A DNA stretch of 64,000 nt from an uncultured Clostridia bacterium (GTDB taxonomy: Bacteria > Bacillota > Peptococcia > Peptococcales > Peptococcaceae). The translations under genes were made by a program, and so were the position numbers. The notes beneath the pieces were generated by a model that saw only the letters and a list, made by a program, of their open reading frames with translations, did no database searches and was not told the origin of the DNA. The number at the start of each line of letters is the position of its first letter. Positions within the stretch are counted from its first letter, which is position 1. Where the stretch lies: contig CALXUG010000007.1 in NCBI GenBank assembly GCA_944391625.1, positions 23,621 through 87,620 of the forward strand. The letters run 5' to 3'. This document shows, in pieces, positions 1 to 9,104 of the stretch.

Positions 1-521
1 TGGTCGGAGAATTTCTGCAAATAAGGCAGAACCTCCCGTTCAAACATCAGCTTCATTTCACGCGGAGGGCCGGGCAGCATAATGGCAACTTTACCATCCT
101 GCTCGATGGCTGCGCCGGGCGCAGTGCCGCTGTGATTGGTGAACACTACAGCCCCTTCCGGCTGATACGCCTGTTTTTCGTTGTTGGGCACCATGCTGTA
201 AGGGCGTTTGGCAAAAAATTCATGGATTTTTTCCAAAGAAGGTTGATGTAATACCAATTGGCGGTTAAAATAATTAGATACAGTTTCTTTTGATAAATCA
301 TCATAAGTGGGCCCCAGGCCGCCGGTGGTAATTACCAGGTCGGCGCGGTCAAATGCAATTTGAAGCGCTTCTTCCAGCCGTTGGCTGTTGTCTCCCACTA
401 CGGTATGATGAAATACATTGATACCCAGCCGGGCTAATTGTTGTGACAGCCATGCTGCATTGGTGTTTACCACATTGCCCAATAACAGTTCGGTGCCGAT
501 ACATAAAATTTCTGCATTCAT
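1..521 (-). CDS. cinA: CinA-family protein, N-terminal part (runs off left edge)
   Basis: The reverse strand from 521 to the window edge is open for 173 codons. It begins MNAEILCIGTELLLGN and contains TTGGLGPTYDD and MLPGPPREM, the signature of the molybdopterin-binding-like (MoCF) domain of CinA, the competence/damage-inducible protein. In characterised relatives this domain has ADP-ribose or FAD pyrophosphatase activity and the C-terminal domain deamidates NMN; the C-terminal part lies outside the window. A good ribosome site (GGAGGA on the reverse strand, about 523-533) supports the start. It is divergent from argC across a 339-nt gap. Identification is by visible motif. Confidence 0.9.
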   Translation of the reverse strand, partial: MNAEILCIGTELLLGNVVNTNAAWLSQQLARLGINVFHHTVVGDNSQRLEEALQIAFDRADLVITTGGLGPTYDDLSKETVSNYFNRQLVLHQPSLEKIHEFFAKRPYSMVPNNEKQAYQPEGAVVFTNHSGTAPGAAIEQDGKVAIMLPGPPREMKLMFEREVLPYLQKFSD

Positions 522-745
522 AAATATCCTCCTCCCAAAAACGGGTGTTATGACTGATAGTTTGTGTTATTTGTTTTCTTATTATATAAAATGCTACTGC
601 AAAATGGAAACAGATGCAAGAAATTTTTATAAAAAATGGTTTCTATTCCTGCAGCTGTATGAAAATAGATTATCAGCGCAACTGTTCTTTATCTTGGAAT
701 CGGTAAACCCCAATAATATCTTTGCAGGATAATGCGGTGTTATTG

Positions 746-776
746 TTGACAGTATCAAAGAAAGAATGCCTATAAA
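746..776 (+). promoter_or_regulatory. Candidate promoter of the arg operon
   Basis: TTGACA at 746-751 and TATAAA at 771-776 are separated by 19 bp, slightly longer than the ideal 17. They lie about 85 nt upstream of argC in a region with no other gene. The rest of the 522-860 gap is AT-rich; apart from this and the arginine boxes I see nothing in it. Confidence 0.5.
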
Positions 777-802
777 ATTTGTAAATTTTCACAAAAACGT
801 AT

Positions 803-833
803 TGCATAAGTATGCGTGCAGATGTATACTTAT
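803..833 (+). promoter_or_regulatory. Candidate tandem ARG boxes (ArgR operator)
   Basis: TGCATAAGTATGCG (803-816) and TGTATACTTAT (823-833) both resemble ArgR half-palindromes (TGNAT-W4-ATNCA type) and lie one helical turn or so apart, just downstream of the candidate promoter and 28-58 nt before argC. This placement suits arginine-dependent repression. ArgR itself is not in the window, so the assignment is by pattern. Confidence 0.5.
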
Positions 834-860
834 TTTTGATATTTTAAGGAGGGACTAATC

Positions 861-1904
861 ATGTCTGTAAAAGTTGGTATTGTAGGTGTAACTGGTTATA
901 CTGGCGGCGAACTGATTCGTCTGCTGTTAAATCATCCGGAAGCCCAGGTGGTGGCGGCATCGTCCCGCAGCAATGTGGGCAATCCGGTTTCACAGGTGCA
1001 TCGACAATTGTTTGAATATATGAACTTGATAGAATGTGAAATAAAGGCAGAAAATTATGCAGATTGCGACGTTGTATTTTTGGCGCTGCCGCACGGTGCA
1101 TCTTCCGGTATGGCCAAAGAACTGATTGCCATGGGCAAAAAGGTTATCGACCTTGGTGCCGATTTCCGTCTGCGTGATTATGCCGTATATCAGCAATGGT
1201 ACGGCGCAGAGCATCAATGGCCGGAAGTATTGCCGCAAACGGTGTACGGTCTGCCCGAATTATATCGGGAACAGATTAAAGGCTCCAGTTTGATCGCCAA
1301 TCCCGGCTGTTATCCAACCAGCATTATTTTAGGACTGGCGCCGCTGTTGAAAAAAGGGTGGGTAAAGCTGGATACCATTGTTTGCGACAGCAAATCCGGC
1401 GTCACCGGCTCAGGCAAAAGCCTGACACAAAATACCCATTTTCCGGATTGCAATGATAATATGTCTGCTTATAAGGTGGCGGCTCATCGGCATACACCGG
1501 AAATTGAGCAGGAGCTGGGCGCATTGGCCGGCCAATCGCTTTTGATTAGCTTTAATCCCCATTTGATTCCGCTTAATCGGGGCATTTTGTCTACCATTAC
1601 CATGCAGGCCTCCAAGCAGGATTTAACCCAGGACATGCTGGATGCAGCCTATGCTGAATTTTATGCCAACGAAGAATTTGTGCGTGTGCGCAATCAGGCA
1701 AACATGCCTTGCACAAAATTGGTACAGGGCTCCAATTATTGTGATGTAGCGCCAATCTGGGATGCGCGCACCAAACGGATTGTAGTGGTATCTTGCATTG
1801 ACAATCTGGTAAAAGGCGCCAGTGGGCAGGCCATTCAGAATATGAATTTGATGATGGGGCTGGACGAAGGTATGGGATTGCGTTACGGCGTTATGTATCC
1901 GTGA
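861..1904 (+). CDS. argC: N-acetyl-gamma-glutamyl-phosphate reductase
   Basis: Third step of arginine synthesis: NADPH-dependent reduction of N-acetylglutamyl phosphate to the semialdehyde. The protein has the N-terminal Rossmann glycine motif GVTGYTGGE (residues 9-17) and the catalytic cysteine, Cys150, in NPGCYPTS. At 347 residues it has the usual family length. A strong ribosome site (AAGGAGGG, about 846-853) sits before the ATG. It heads argC-argJ-argB-argD, the common compact order in Bacillota. The stop at 1904 is 26 nt before the preferred argJ start, so the genes are probably cotranscribed. Confidence 0.97.
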   Translation: MSVKVGIVGVTGYTGGELIRLLLNHPEAQVVAASSRSNVGNPVSQVHRQLFEYMNLIECEIKAENYADCDVVFLALPHGASSGMAKELIAMGKKVIDLGADFRLRDYAVYQQWYGAEHQWPEVLPQTVYGLPELYREQIKGSSLIANPGCYPTSIILGLAPLLKKGWVKLDTIVCDSKSGVTGSGKSLTQNTHFPDCNDNMSAYKVAAHRHTPEIEQELGALAGQSLLISFNPHLIPLNRGILSTITMQASKQDLTQDMLDAAYAEFYANEEFVRVRNQANMPCTKLVQGSNYCDVAPIWDARTKRIVVVSCIDNLVKGASGQAIQNMNLMMGLDEGMGLRYGVMYP

Positions 1905-1930
1905 TAGGAAAGAGCAGGGGGAACTTAAAA

Positions 1931-3136
1931 ATGGAACAATTAGAAAATGGTTCAATTACCAGTCCGCGGGGATTTACAGCGGCGGCAGTGGCTGCCGAAA
2001 TCAAATATATCGGCCGGACTGATTTAACAATTGTATATTCCAAAGTGCCGGCACAGGCAGCGGCTGTATATACGTTAAATAAATTTAAAGCTGCACCATT
2101 GCAGGTGACAGAGCAGAATATTGCCAATGGTATTGCGCAGGCCATTGTGGTAAACAGCGGCATTGCCAATGCCGGTATGGGCAGTGAAGGTATGCGGCAG
2201 GCCCGTGAGGTATCTGACTGGACTGCTGATGCGTTGAACATTGCCAAAGATGATGTGATAGTGGCATCTACCGGTGTGATTGGCATGCCGTTGCCGATGG
2301 ATAAAGTAAAGGCAGGCATTGATAAAGTGTCCAAGGCGTTATATGCCGATGGCGGTCATGATGCAGCCAAAGCCATTATGACTACCGATACCGTTTGTAA
2401 AGAGATGGCGGTTCAGCTGCGTATCGGCGGCAAAGTGGTCACCATTGGCGCTATGGCCAAGGGATCCGGCATGATTCATCCCAATATGGCCACCATGTTG
2501 GGCTTTATCACAACCGATATCAACATTGACCACCAAGCATTGCAGGTTGCATTTAAGACCAATATTGATGACAGCTTCAATATGGTATCAGTAGATGGCG
2601 ATACCAGCACCAATGACATGGTGGTGATTTTGGCTAACGGGCAGGCAGGCAATGATATTTTAACAGTAGATAGTCCGGATTTTCCGGTTTTCCAGCAGGC
2701 ATTGCGAGAAATTTGCATTGCTATGGCGCAAAAAATTGCCGGTGATGGCGAGGGCGCTACCAAACTGATTGAATGCACCGTTACCGGAGCAGCCACTATG
2801 GAAGATGCCCGATTAGCTGCCAAAGCGATCATTGCGTCCAGTCTGGTGAAAACGGCTGTTTACGGCAATGATGCCAACTGGGGCCGTATTGCCTGTGCAG
2901 CTGGCTATTCCGGCGCGCAGTTTGATCCGGATAAAGTGAATATCTTTATCGGTGACGTGCAGGTAGCGCAGAATGGCATGGGGCTGGAATTTGATGAAGC
3001 AAAGGCCACCGAAACCTTAAAGCAGAAAAAAGTAAAAATTTTAGTAAAATTTAATATTGGTCAGGCAGAAGCTACAGCTTGGGGTTGCGATTTGACCTAC
3101 GATTACGTTAAAATAAATGCAGACTACAGAAGTTAA
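1931..3136 (+). CDS. argJ: Bifunctional glutamate N-acetyltransferase / amino-acid acetyltransferase
   Basis: ArgJ moves the acetyl group from N-acetylornithine back to glutamate and in bifunctional forms also uses acetyl-CoA. The precursor cleaves itself at the MATM motif; here the nucleophile is Thr188 in HPNMATMLG, giving alpha and beta chains. The frame is open from a GTG at 1901 that overlaps the argC stop. I choose ATG 1931 because GCAGGGGG at 1914-1921 is well spaced to it and the extra ten residues look untypical. Length 401 residues is normal. Its presence indicates the cyclic acetyl pathway, so no separate argE is needed. Confidence 0.96.
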   Translation: MEQLENGSITSPRGFTAAAVAAEIKYIGRTDLTIVYSKVPAQAAAVYTLNKFKAAPLQVTEQNIANGIAQAIVVNSGIANAGMGSEGMRQAREVSDWTADALNIAKDDVIVASTGVIGMPLPMDKVKAGIDKVSKALYADGGHDAAKAIMTTDTVCKEMAVQLRIGGKVVTIGAMAKGSGMIHPNMATMLGFITTDINIDHQALQVAFKTNIDDSFNMVSVDGDTSTNDMVVILANGQAGNDILTVDSPDFPVFQQALREICIAMAQKIAGDGEGATKLIECTVTGAATMEDARLAAKAIIASSLVKTAVYGNDANWGRIACAAGYSGAQFDPDKVNIFIGDVQVAQNGMGLEFDEAKATETLKQKKVKILVKFNIGQAEATAWGCDLTYDYVKINADYRS

Positions 3137-3176
3137 TCAACAATAAAAATTAAATGATGAATAGGGAGCTGATCTT

Positions 3177-4043
3177 TTGGAAAAGGCAATGAAAACAGCG
3201 CAGGTATTGGTGGAAGCATTACCGTATATTAAGAAATTTTCCGGTAAAACAGTGGTAATCAAATACGGCGGTCATGCTATGACCAATGATATCATGAAAG
3301 AAAAAGTGATTTCTGATATTGTGTTAATGAAATTTGTTGGTATCAATCCGGTGATTGTCCATGGCGGCGGTCCTGCTATCAACTATTGGGTAGAAAAAAA
3401 CGGCGGGCAGCCGGAATTTATCAATGGCTTGCGTGTGACAGATAAAGAAACCGTAGATATTGCCCAAATGGTGCTGGTTGGTCAGATTAATCAGGAAATC
3501 GTATCCATGATTCAGAAACTGGGCGGCAAAGCCATGGGTATCAGCGGTGTAGACGGCGGTACCATTCTGGCGCGGAAAAAAGAACTGGAAGTCGATGGTG
3601 AAGAAATTGATTTGGGTTATGTGGGCGAAGTGGAAGCTATCAATACAGATTTAATCAATCAGGCCATTGAGCATGACTATATTCCTGTTATTTCACCAAT
3701 TGGCTGCGGCGCTGACGGACAGATTTATAATATCAATGCCGACTCTGCTGCCGGCAGTATTGCGGCCAGCCTGCAGGCGGATAAAATGTTCCTGCTGACC
3801 GATATCAACGGTGTGCAGGATGATAATGACAACGTAATTTCTGTTTTGGATTTTGCCAAAGCAGAAGACTACAAAAAGAAAGGCGTTATCCGCGGCGGCA
3901 TGATTCCAAAAGTGAATTGCTGTATGGATGCAATCCGCGGCGGCGTTAACAGTGTGCATATCGTTGACGGCTGTTTGGAACACAGTATGCTGTTAGAATT
4001 ATTTACCGATGAAGGTATCGGTACCATGGTAGTAAAGGAGTAG
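3177..4043 (+). CDS. argB: Acetylglutamate kinase
   Basis: Phosphorylates N-acetylglutamate with ATP, the second and usually arginine-regulated step. Family landmarks seen: VIKYGGHAM near the N-terminus, VHGGGPAIN for substrate binding, and the C-terminal GGMIPKV segment. Length 288 residues. The start is probably TTG at 3177: AGGGAG at 3163-3168 is 8 nt upstream, while the next ATG at 3189 is about 20 nt away. The N-terminal region resembles arginine-sensitive hexameric kinases, but whether it is feedback-inhibited cannot be read directly. Confidence 0.96.
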   Translation: MEKAMKTAQVLVEALPYIKKFSGKTVVIKYGGHAMTNDIMKEKVISDIVLMKFVGINPVIVHGGGPAINYWVEKNGGQPEFINGLRVTDKETVDIAQMVLVGQINQEIVSMIQKLGGKAMGISGVDGGTILARKKELEVDGEEIDLGYVGEVEAINTDLINQAIEHDYIPVISPIGCGADGQIYNINADSAAGSIAASLQADKMFLLTDINGVQDDNDNVISVLDFAKAEDYKKKGVIRGGMIPKVNCCMDAIRGGVNSVHIVDGCLEHSMLLELFTDEGIGTMVVKE

Positions 4044-4050
4044 AGGAGCC

Positions 4051-5241
4051 ATGAGCATGTCTACAGAAGAAGTCATTGCAGCTGGACAAAAATATGTGAT
4101 GAATACCTATGGGCGGCTCCCCATTGTGATAGACAGAGGGGAAGGCTGTTATGTGTGGGATCTGGACGGTAACCGTTATCTGGATTTGGTGGCCGGTATT
4201 GCAGTAAATTCATTGGGACACAGTCATCCCGCTGTTACCAGGGCAATTCAGGAGCAATGCGGAAAATTGCTGCACTGTTCCAATCTATATTGGATTGAAA
4301 ATCAGGTGAAACTGGCCAAACTGCTGGTGGAAAAAAGCGGACTGGGCAAAGCCTTTTTCTGCAACAGCGGCGCAGAGGCCAATGAAGCCGCTATCAAACT
4401 GGCTCGCAAATGGGGCAACGGTGAAAAATATCATATCATCACCATGCAGAAATCCTTTCACGGCCGCACACTAGGTTCGCTGGCAGCGACTGCGCAGGAA
4501 AAATATCAAAAAGCGTTCCGTCCTTTGCCGGAAGGGTTTTCAGCAGTGCCGCTGGGCGATTTAGAAGCGTTGGAAAAAGAAATCCGTCCGGAAACCTGCG
4601 CCATCATGCTGGAACCCATTCAGGGGGAAAGCGGTATCCATGTGCCGAGCAAGGAATATATGCAGGGCGTGCAGGCGCTGTGCCGCAAGCATAATATTCT
4701 GCTGATTCTGGACGAGGTACAAACAGGCTTAGGCCGTACCGGAAAAGCTTTTGCATTCCAGAATTTTGATTTGGAGCCGGATATCATTTCTCTGGCAAAA
4801 GCCATTGCCAATGGGGTGCCTATGGGCGCTATTGTGGCAAAAACAGAGGTTGCCGATTGCTTTCAACCGGGTGATCACGCTACTACCTTTGGCGGTACAC
4901 CGATTGCAAGTGCTGCCGGGTTTGCTGCCTGCAGTATTTTGTTGGAAGATGACTTTTTAGCCAATGTACAGGAAACAGGCCAATATTTTCGGGAGCAGCT
5001 GCAAGGCATTGCCGAGCGGCATTCTGGCATGATTCAGGAAGTGCGCGGTATGGGTCTGATGATTGGCTGTGAGCTGACCGGCTCTGCCAAAGATGCGGCA
5101 GCCCGTTTGCTGGAGCAGGGCGTATTGGTAAACAGTATTGGCGACCATGTGCTGCGTTTTGTGCCGCCGCTGGTTATCAGCAAAGAACAGATTGATGAAT
5201 TTATTGCCGTATTAGAACCAATCCTGGTCGAGCAGGCGTAA
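4051..5241 (+). CDS. argD: Acetylornithine aminotransferase
   Basis: Class-III pyridoxal-phosphate aminotransferase making N-acetylornithine from the semialdehyde and glutamate. It shows NSGAEANEAAIKLAR (cofactor phosphate binding), LDEVQTGLGRTGK, and the cofactor lysine Lys250 in LAKAIANGVP. Length 396 residues is standard. It starts 7 nt after argB with AAAGGAG as ribosome site; an in-frame ATG two codons later is an alternative. Last gene of the cluster, followed by a terminator. Later arginine genes (argF, argG, argH) are not in the window. Confidence 0.96.
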   Translation: MSMSTEEVIAAGQKYVMNTYGRLPIVIDRGEGCYVWDLDGNRYLDLVAGIAVNSLGHSHPAVTRAIQEQCGKLLHCSNLYWIENQVKLAKLLVEKSGLGKAFFCNSGAEANEAAIKLARKWGNGEKYHIITMQKSFHGRTLGSLAATAQEKYQKAFRPLPEGFSAVPLGDLEALEKEIRPETCAIMLEPIQGESGIHVPSKEYMQGVQALCRKHNILLILDEVQTGLGRTGKAFAFQNFDLEPDIISLAKAIANGVPMGAIVAKTEVADCFQPGDHATTFGGTPIASAAGFAACSILLEDDFLANVQETGQYFREQLQGIAERHSGMIQEVRGMGLMIGCELTGSAKDAAARLLEQGVLVNSIGDHVLRFVPPLVISKEQIDEFIAVLEPILVEQA

Positions 5242-5327
5242 CTGTCGGCATGTGGAAACGGCCTATACTGACACGATAAATGGGTAGAAGGCTTTCTGAA
5301 CAGAAAGAAATTTTAATATGAATGCAG

Positions 5328-5377
5328 AGCTGTCTGTATCACTGATAGATGATAATCAGTATGCAGACAGCTTTTTT
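5328..5377 (+). terminator. Intrinsic terminator after argD
   Basis: AGCTGTCTG (5328-5336) pairs perfectly with CAGACAGCT (5364-5372), followed by a run of T to 5377. The loop itself has a small ACTGAT/ATCAGT hairpin. It closes the arg operon. Confidence 0.85.
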
Positions 5378-5605
5378 AGAACGTAAGCATGCTTGTTGCA
5401 GAAAGCTATGAAAATGACCTGACAAAAATAAACAGCGGCATAGAAAGAGAAGCACAATGGTATCATAGAACGATAGATGCCCAATGTAAAAATCAAGCAT
5501 GGAGGTATTTGCTCAAAAACGGTTGCCAAATATACAGTTCTATATTAAACTACTAACCATAAATAACGAAAACATATTGAAAGAGATGCACAAAAGAGTC
5601 TATGC

Positions 5606-5683
5606 AACGATTGTATAGACAACGATTGTATGGACAGCAATCTGACCCAGTAGACCGATTTTGATAAAAACAGAGTCAGATTG
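5606..5683 (+). promoter_or_regulatory. Repeat and hairpin in the leader of tyrA
   Basis: A 15-bp tandem repeat (CAACGATTGTAT[A/G]GA at 5606-5620 and 5621-5635) is followed by CAATCTGAC (5638-5646) pairing with GTCAGATTG (5675-5683), ending about 11 nt before the tyrA ribosome site (5695-5701). This looks like leader or operator DNA. No known riboswitch or T-box consensus is visible. The rest of the gap 5378-5605 shows nothing I can name. Confidence 0.45.
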
Positions 5684-5708
5684 GAGATTTTAACGAGGTG
5701 ACAGAAGC

Positions 5709-6566
5709 ATGAAAATCGCAGTAGTAGGTTTGGGATTGATTGGCGGTTCTTTTTGTAAAGCGATAAAAGCATATACCCACCATACCTGTCTTGGTGTGGG
5801 GCGGGACTTAAACAGCAAATCGGTGCAGATGGCGCTGCATGTTGATGCTATTGACCAGGCCATTATACCGGAAGAGCTTGGCCAGGCTGATTTGTCCATT
5901 ATTTGTTTACATCCGCAGGGGATTATTGATTTTATTTTAGAGAATCAGCAGTATTTTCGTCCGGGCAGTATTGTTATTGACGCCGGTGGTGTAAAAGAAA
6001 GCATTGTCAGCGCTGTGCATGATGTGTTAAAAGAACGGGGTGTTATTTTTATTGGCTGTCATCCTATGGCAGGGCGGGAATTTTCCGGTTTTCTTTATTC
6101 GCTGCCGGATTTGTTTAAAGGCGCCAGCATGATTTTAACACCGTTGGGTGATGTGCCGGAAGCTGCGCAAAAAACAGTGGAGCAGCTGGCGCGGGATTTA
6201 AAATTTGGACGAATTGTATATACTACACCGCAGGAGCATGATAAAACCATCGCTTTCACTTCTCAGCTGGCCCATGTGGTATCCAATGCTTATATCAAAA
6301 GTCCTACTGTGAAAAATGAAAGTGGATTCAGCGCAGGCAGCTTTAGAGATTTAACCCGGGTTGCCAAATTGAATGAAGATATGTGGACAGAGTTATTTTT
6401 GATGAATCAGCCCGCACTGTTATATGAAGTAGATGTAATTATAGAAGCATTGCAGCAATATCGGGATGCCTTGCAGAATAAAGACGCTGAAACGCTGCGC
6501 AATTTGCTGCGCGAGGGACGTATTTTAAAAGAATGGAGTTTGGAGCATTCTTTCAAAGAATCGTGA
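5709..6566 (+). CDS. tyrA: Prephenate dehydrogenase
   Basis: Oxidative decarboxylation of prephenate to 4-hydroxyphenylpyruvate in tyrosine synthesis, NAD(P)-dependent. The N-terminus has the dinucleotide-binding GLGLIGGS (residues 7-14). Further family landmarks are GCHPMAGRE, which includes the substrate-region histidine, and FTSQLAHVVS. Length 285 residues fits the monofunctional form without an ACT or chorismate-mutase domain. It stands alone, without aro genes beside it, with GAGGTGA as ribosome site. The repeats upstream suggest its own regulation. Confidence 0.93.
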   Translation: MKIAVVGLGLIGGSFCKAIKAYTHHTCLGVGRDLNSKSVQMALHVDAIDQAIIPEELGQADLSIICLHPQGIIDFILENQQYFRPGSIVIDAGGVKESIVSAVHDVLKERGVIFIGCHPMAGREFSGFLYSLPDLFKGASMILTPLGDVPEAAQKTVEQLARDLKFGRIVYTTPQEHDKTIAFTSQLAHVVSNAYIKSPTVKNESGFSAGSFRDLTRVAKLNEDMWTELFLMNQPALLYEVDVIIEALQQYRDALQNKDAETLRNLLREGRILKEWSLEHSFKES

Positions 6567-6620
6567 AAAGAGCATTGAGGCGTAAAGTGACGTTTATAAA
6601 AACAAAAAATATATTTTATT

Positions 6621-6651
6621 TTGGCATAAAGTATGCTATTATGAATATAAT
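6621..6651 (+). promoter_or_regulatory. Possible promoter of the degV-family gene
   Basis: TTGGCA (6621-6626) and a perfect TATAAT (6646-6651) with a long 19-bp spacer lie about 95 nt before the gene. The -10 is strong, the spacing suboptimal. Confidence 0.4.
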
Positions 6652-6744
6652 GATAAGATAGGTATTACAAAAAATAATTTTGAAAATGATATCTGCTTAT
6701 ATCAAAAAATGGAATGCAATAAACGATCGAGTGAGGGTAAGCAT

Positions 6745-7578
6745 ATGGTGCAAATTATAACAGACTCGTCAACTTTAATGACGGAAGCGGAAGGTCAAGA
6801 GCTGGGGATTGATGTAATTCCGCTGTGTATCAATATTTTAGATGAAGAACATCGCGATCTGCAGATAGATATGGACAGCTTTTATGCCAAAATTGCGCAG
6901 GGAGGTATTCCCAGAAGTTCGCAGCCGCCTATTGGAGAAATTATGGAGGCGTATAAACGTCATCAGGGCGATAAGATTTTAAATATCACCATGGCAGACG
7001 GATTGTCAGGAACCTATCACACTGCCTGCGGCGCTAAAGAAATGGCCGAAAACAAAGATGATATTGTAGTATATAATAGCAGAACGCTGTGCGGTCCGCA
7101 TCGGTACATGGTGCAAAAGGCTCGCATGCTGGCAAAGCAGGGCGCTGCGCTGGAAGAAATTGTGGCAGCATTAGATGAATGCAGACGGCATTGTGAATCT
7201 TTTTTGATTGCGCAGGATTTTGATTTTTTGCGCAGAGGCGGCAGATTAACGCCATTGGCTGCTAAATTTGGCGCTACATTGCAAGTAAAACCGATTATGC
7301 AGCAAACACCGGACGGCACCCGCATAGATGCTTATGGCATCAGCCGTACCATCAAAGGCGCAGCTAAAAAAGTGATGCACCATTTGCAGAAAAAGCATGT
7401 AGGCGAAGGATATCTAATCTCCATTGCCCATGCCAGAGCTGCCCAGGATGCGTTGGACATTGCCCACATTATGAAAGAAGCTTTCGGCAAGGCAAAAGTC
7501 GAAATTTTAGATTTGTCACCAGCATTTGTAACACAGGGCGGCCCGCAATGTATTGCCATTCAGTACGTTAAATTATAA
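6745..7578 (+). CDS. DegV family protein (fatty-acid binding)
   Basis: DegV/FakB-type proteins bind a single fatty acid and can present it to the kinase FakA for phosphorylation. The N-terminus VQIITDSSTLM, the TMADGLSGTY segment and the central FLRRGGRL motif are characteristic. Length 277 residues from ATG 6745; an upstream in-frame ATG at 6709 is less likely, because GTGAGGG sits just before 6745. No fakA is adjacent, so the lipid-kinase role is inferred from the family only. A terminator follows. Confidence 0.9.
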   Translation: MVQIITDSSTLMTEAEGQELGIDVIPLCINILDEEHRDLQIDMDSFYAKIAQGGIPRSSQPPIGEIMEAYKRHQGDKILNITMADGLSGTYHTACGAKEMAENKDDIVVYNSRTLCGPHRYMVQKARMLAKQGAALEEIVAALDECRRHCESFLIAQDFDFLRRGGRLTPLAAKFGATLQVKPIMQQTPDGTRIDAYGISRTIKGAAKKVMHHLQKKHVGEGYLISIAHARAAQDALDIAHIMKEAFGKAKVEILDLSPAFVTQGGPQCIAIQYVKL

Positions 7579-7595
7579 TATATTTTTGCAGAATT

Positions 7596-7639
7596 AACTG
7601 CCGTGGAAATCCGTTTTGGAGAATCCATGGCAGTTTTTT
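7596..7639 (+). terminator. Intrinsic terminator after degV-family gene
   Basis: AACTGCCGTGGA (7596-7607) pairs with TCCATGGCAGTT (7624-7635) with one G-T wobble, then T to 7639. Confidence 0.85.
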
Positions 7640-7894
7640 GTGTTTTTATAAGGGCCGTATAAAGTTTTTGAAAGCTGTTTATCAGAAATTGCAAGAAGAT
7701 GATGTATGAATAATTATTCAATATCCGCCTTTAAAAAAAACCTTGATTTCGGCAATAAAAAATTAAGTGTAGTCTGTAGACGGCAGGTAATTTTGAAGTT
7801 GGCTCGTTGGAAATATCAACAGGTGACGAATGCCACTTGACAATGCTGTAGTCTAAAATCCCTTTGCAGAGCCGATTACAGCATATCAGGAAAA

Positions 7895-7923
7895 AGGTGT
7901 AGCTTGGAGAATACACCTATTGT
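7895..7923 (+). terminator. Terminator-like hairpin in the gene-poor stretch
   Basis: AGGTGTA (7895-7901) pairs with TACACCT (7912-7918), followed by a T-rich tail. A related hairpin with the same GGTGTAG arm lies at 8109-8139, suggesting two small transcripts or a decayed duplication. Confidence 0.4.
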
Positions 7924-8108
7924 TTTGTCCGTTGTGCAGCTCAAAACGAGAGTGATAACAGGAGATGGATAAGGGAAGATGATATGCAGGGAAACGGTGT
8001 TATCTTGCCGTAAAAGACGCGAAGTTGGAACCAATGGCAAGGAGTATGGGAAAATTGCTTTGGGCTGTTAAAACGCCATATAAAGCCTTGTGCAAGGATA
8101 TTGGAAAA

Positions 8109-8139
8109 GGGTGTAGTCTGTAGGCTGCACCTATTTTTT
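8109..8139 (+). terminator. Second terminator-like hairpin in the gene-poor stretch
   Basis: GGTGTAG (8110-8116) pairs with CTGCACC (8125-8131) with one wobble, then TATTTTTT. There is no gene immediately upstream, so it may end a small RNA. Confidence 0.45.
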
Positions 8140-9024
8140 GTGCGGCAAAAGATTGAATTATGGCTGTTAAAAGAATACCTCCAAAAGAGCGGATAAAACA
8201 GAATTTGCTGTGATTCACAGACAGAAAAACAAACAGGGAAAAGCAGAATGATTGCATTGGTTGTCTTGGTTTTGTCAGAACCGGAGCAGTTATTATTTTC
8301 ATTCTACAAACGCTTATATAACGCTTATATATATAATATATATACTGCTGTAAAAACATATAAAACATTGCTAAAACATTAAAACATACAAACACTGAAA
8401 AACATCAAAACCGTATATATAAAACAAAAAACAAATAAAACACCCATAAACATAACAAACATGGAAAACAAGAAAAACGGCAGTGCTGTTAAAAAATAAA
8501 AATTAATAAAAAAGCTGTCAGGTTCATTGGCTGAAAAGGCAAAAAGTAAAGCTGCGGTACAAAAAGCAACGCAGCGCAAAAGAAAAAACAGCGCAATCCT
8601 GTAGATATAATGGCAATAAAGCCTGTGACAAACAGCATTACAGACGCTTTTGAAAAATAAATTCTGTAAGTTTTGCAAAGAAATCTGCCGATTTGCACCT
8701 GTACTTCCGGCAGTGTTATCCATCTGAGAAGCGGCATAATTGGTTTTAAGAGCAGAAATACCACTCTCAGGCAACAGTGTTCCATCGGGGAGAAAACCAT
8801 AGCTTAAAAACAAAAATACGGCTTCTCAGCAATTTGGATAATTATTTACTCAGCAGCCGCAGTGAAAAGTGAGATCAGCAGGAATAATAATCAGTGAAAA
8901 AACAATGCGAAATATGATTAAATATACGTATTATTGAATATATTGTTTGTTTGAATTTATTGCTTCTCTGCCAAGAAAGACTAGAAAGCAGAACGAAAAA
9001 ATACTGCTTTCATTTGTAGAAAAT

Positions 9025-9046
9025 TGTGACAAGACAAATTGTTACA
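9025..9046. promoter_or_regulatory. Operator-like inverted repeat
   Basis: TGTGACAA (9025-9032) and TTGTTACA (9039-9046) form a 7-of-8 inverted repeat with a 6-bp spacer, 59 nt before the structured segment at 9105. A possible weak -10 (TATATC at 9061) follows. Candidate regulator-binding site; the regulator is unknown. Confidence 0.35.
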
Positions 9047-9104
9047 TGCAAAGAAAACGATATATCTATTTCATTTGTAATAGCCTTTCTCCAAATCACC
9101 AGAA

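Noticed and set aside
5378..5708. T-box or other known riboswitch before tyrA
   Set aside because: The T-box core (GGTGG-type) and other conserved cores are not visible; only local repeats and one hairpin.
8379..8813. 144-codon minus-strand open frame in the gene-poor region
   Set aside because: Hydrophobic, phenylalanine/cysteine-rich low-complexity translation over the G-poor tract, with no family resemblance; it overlaps another open frame of similar length in a second phase. Best seen as chance.
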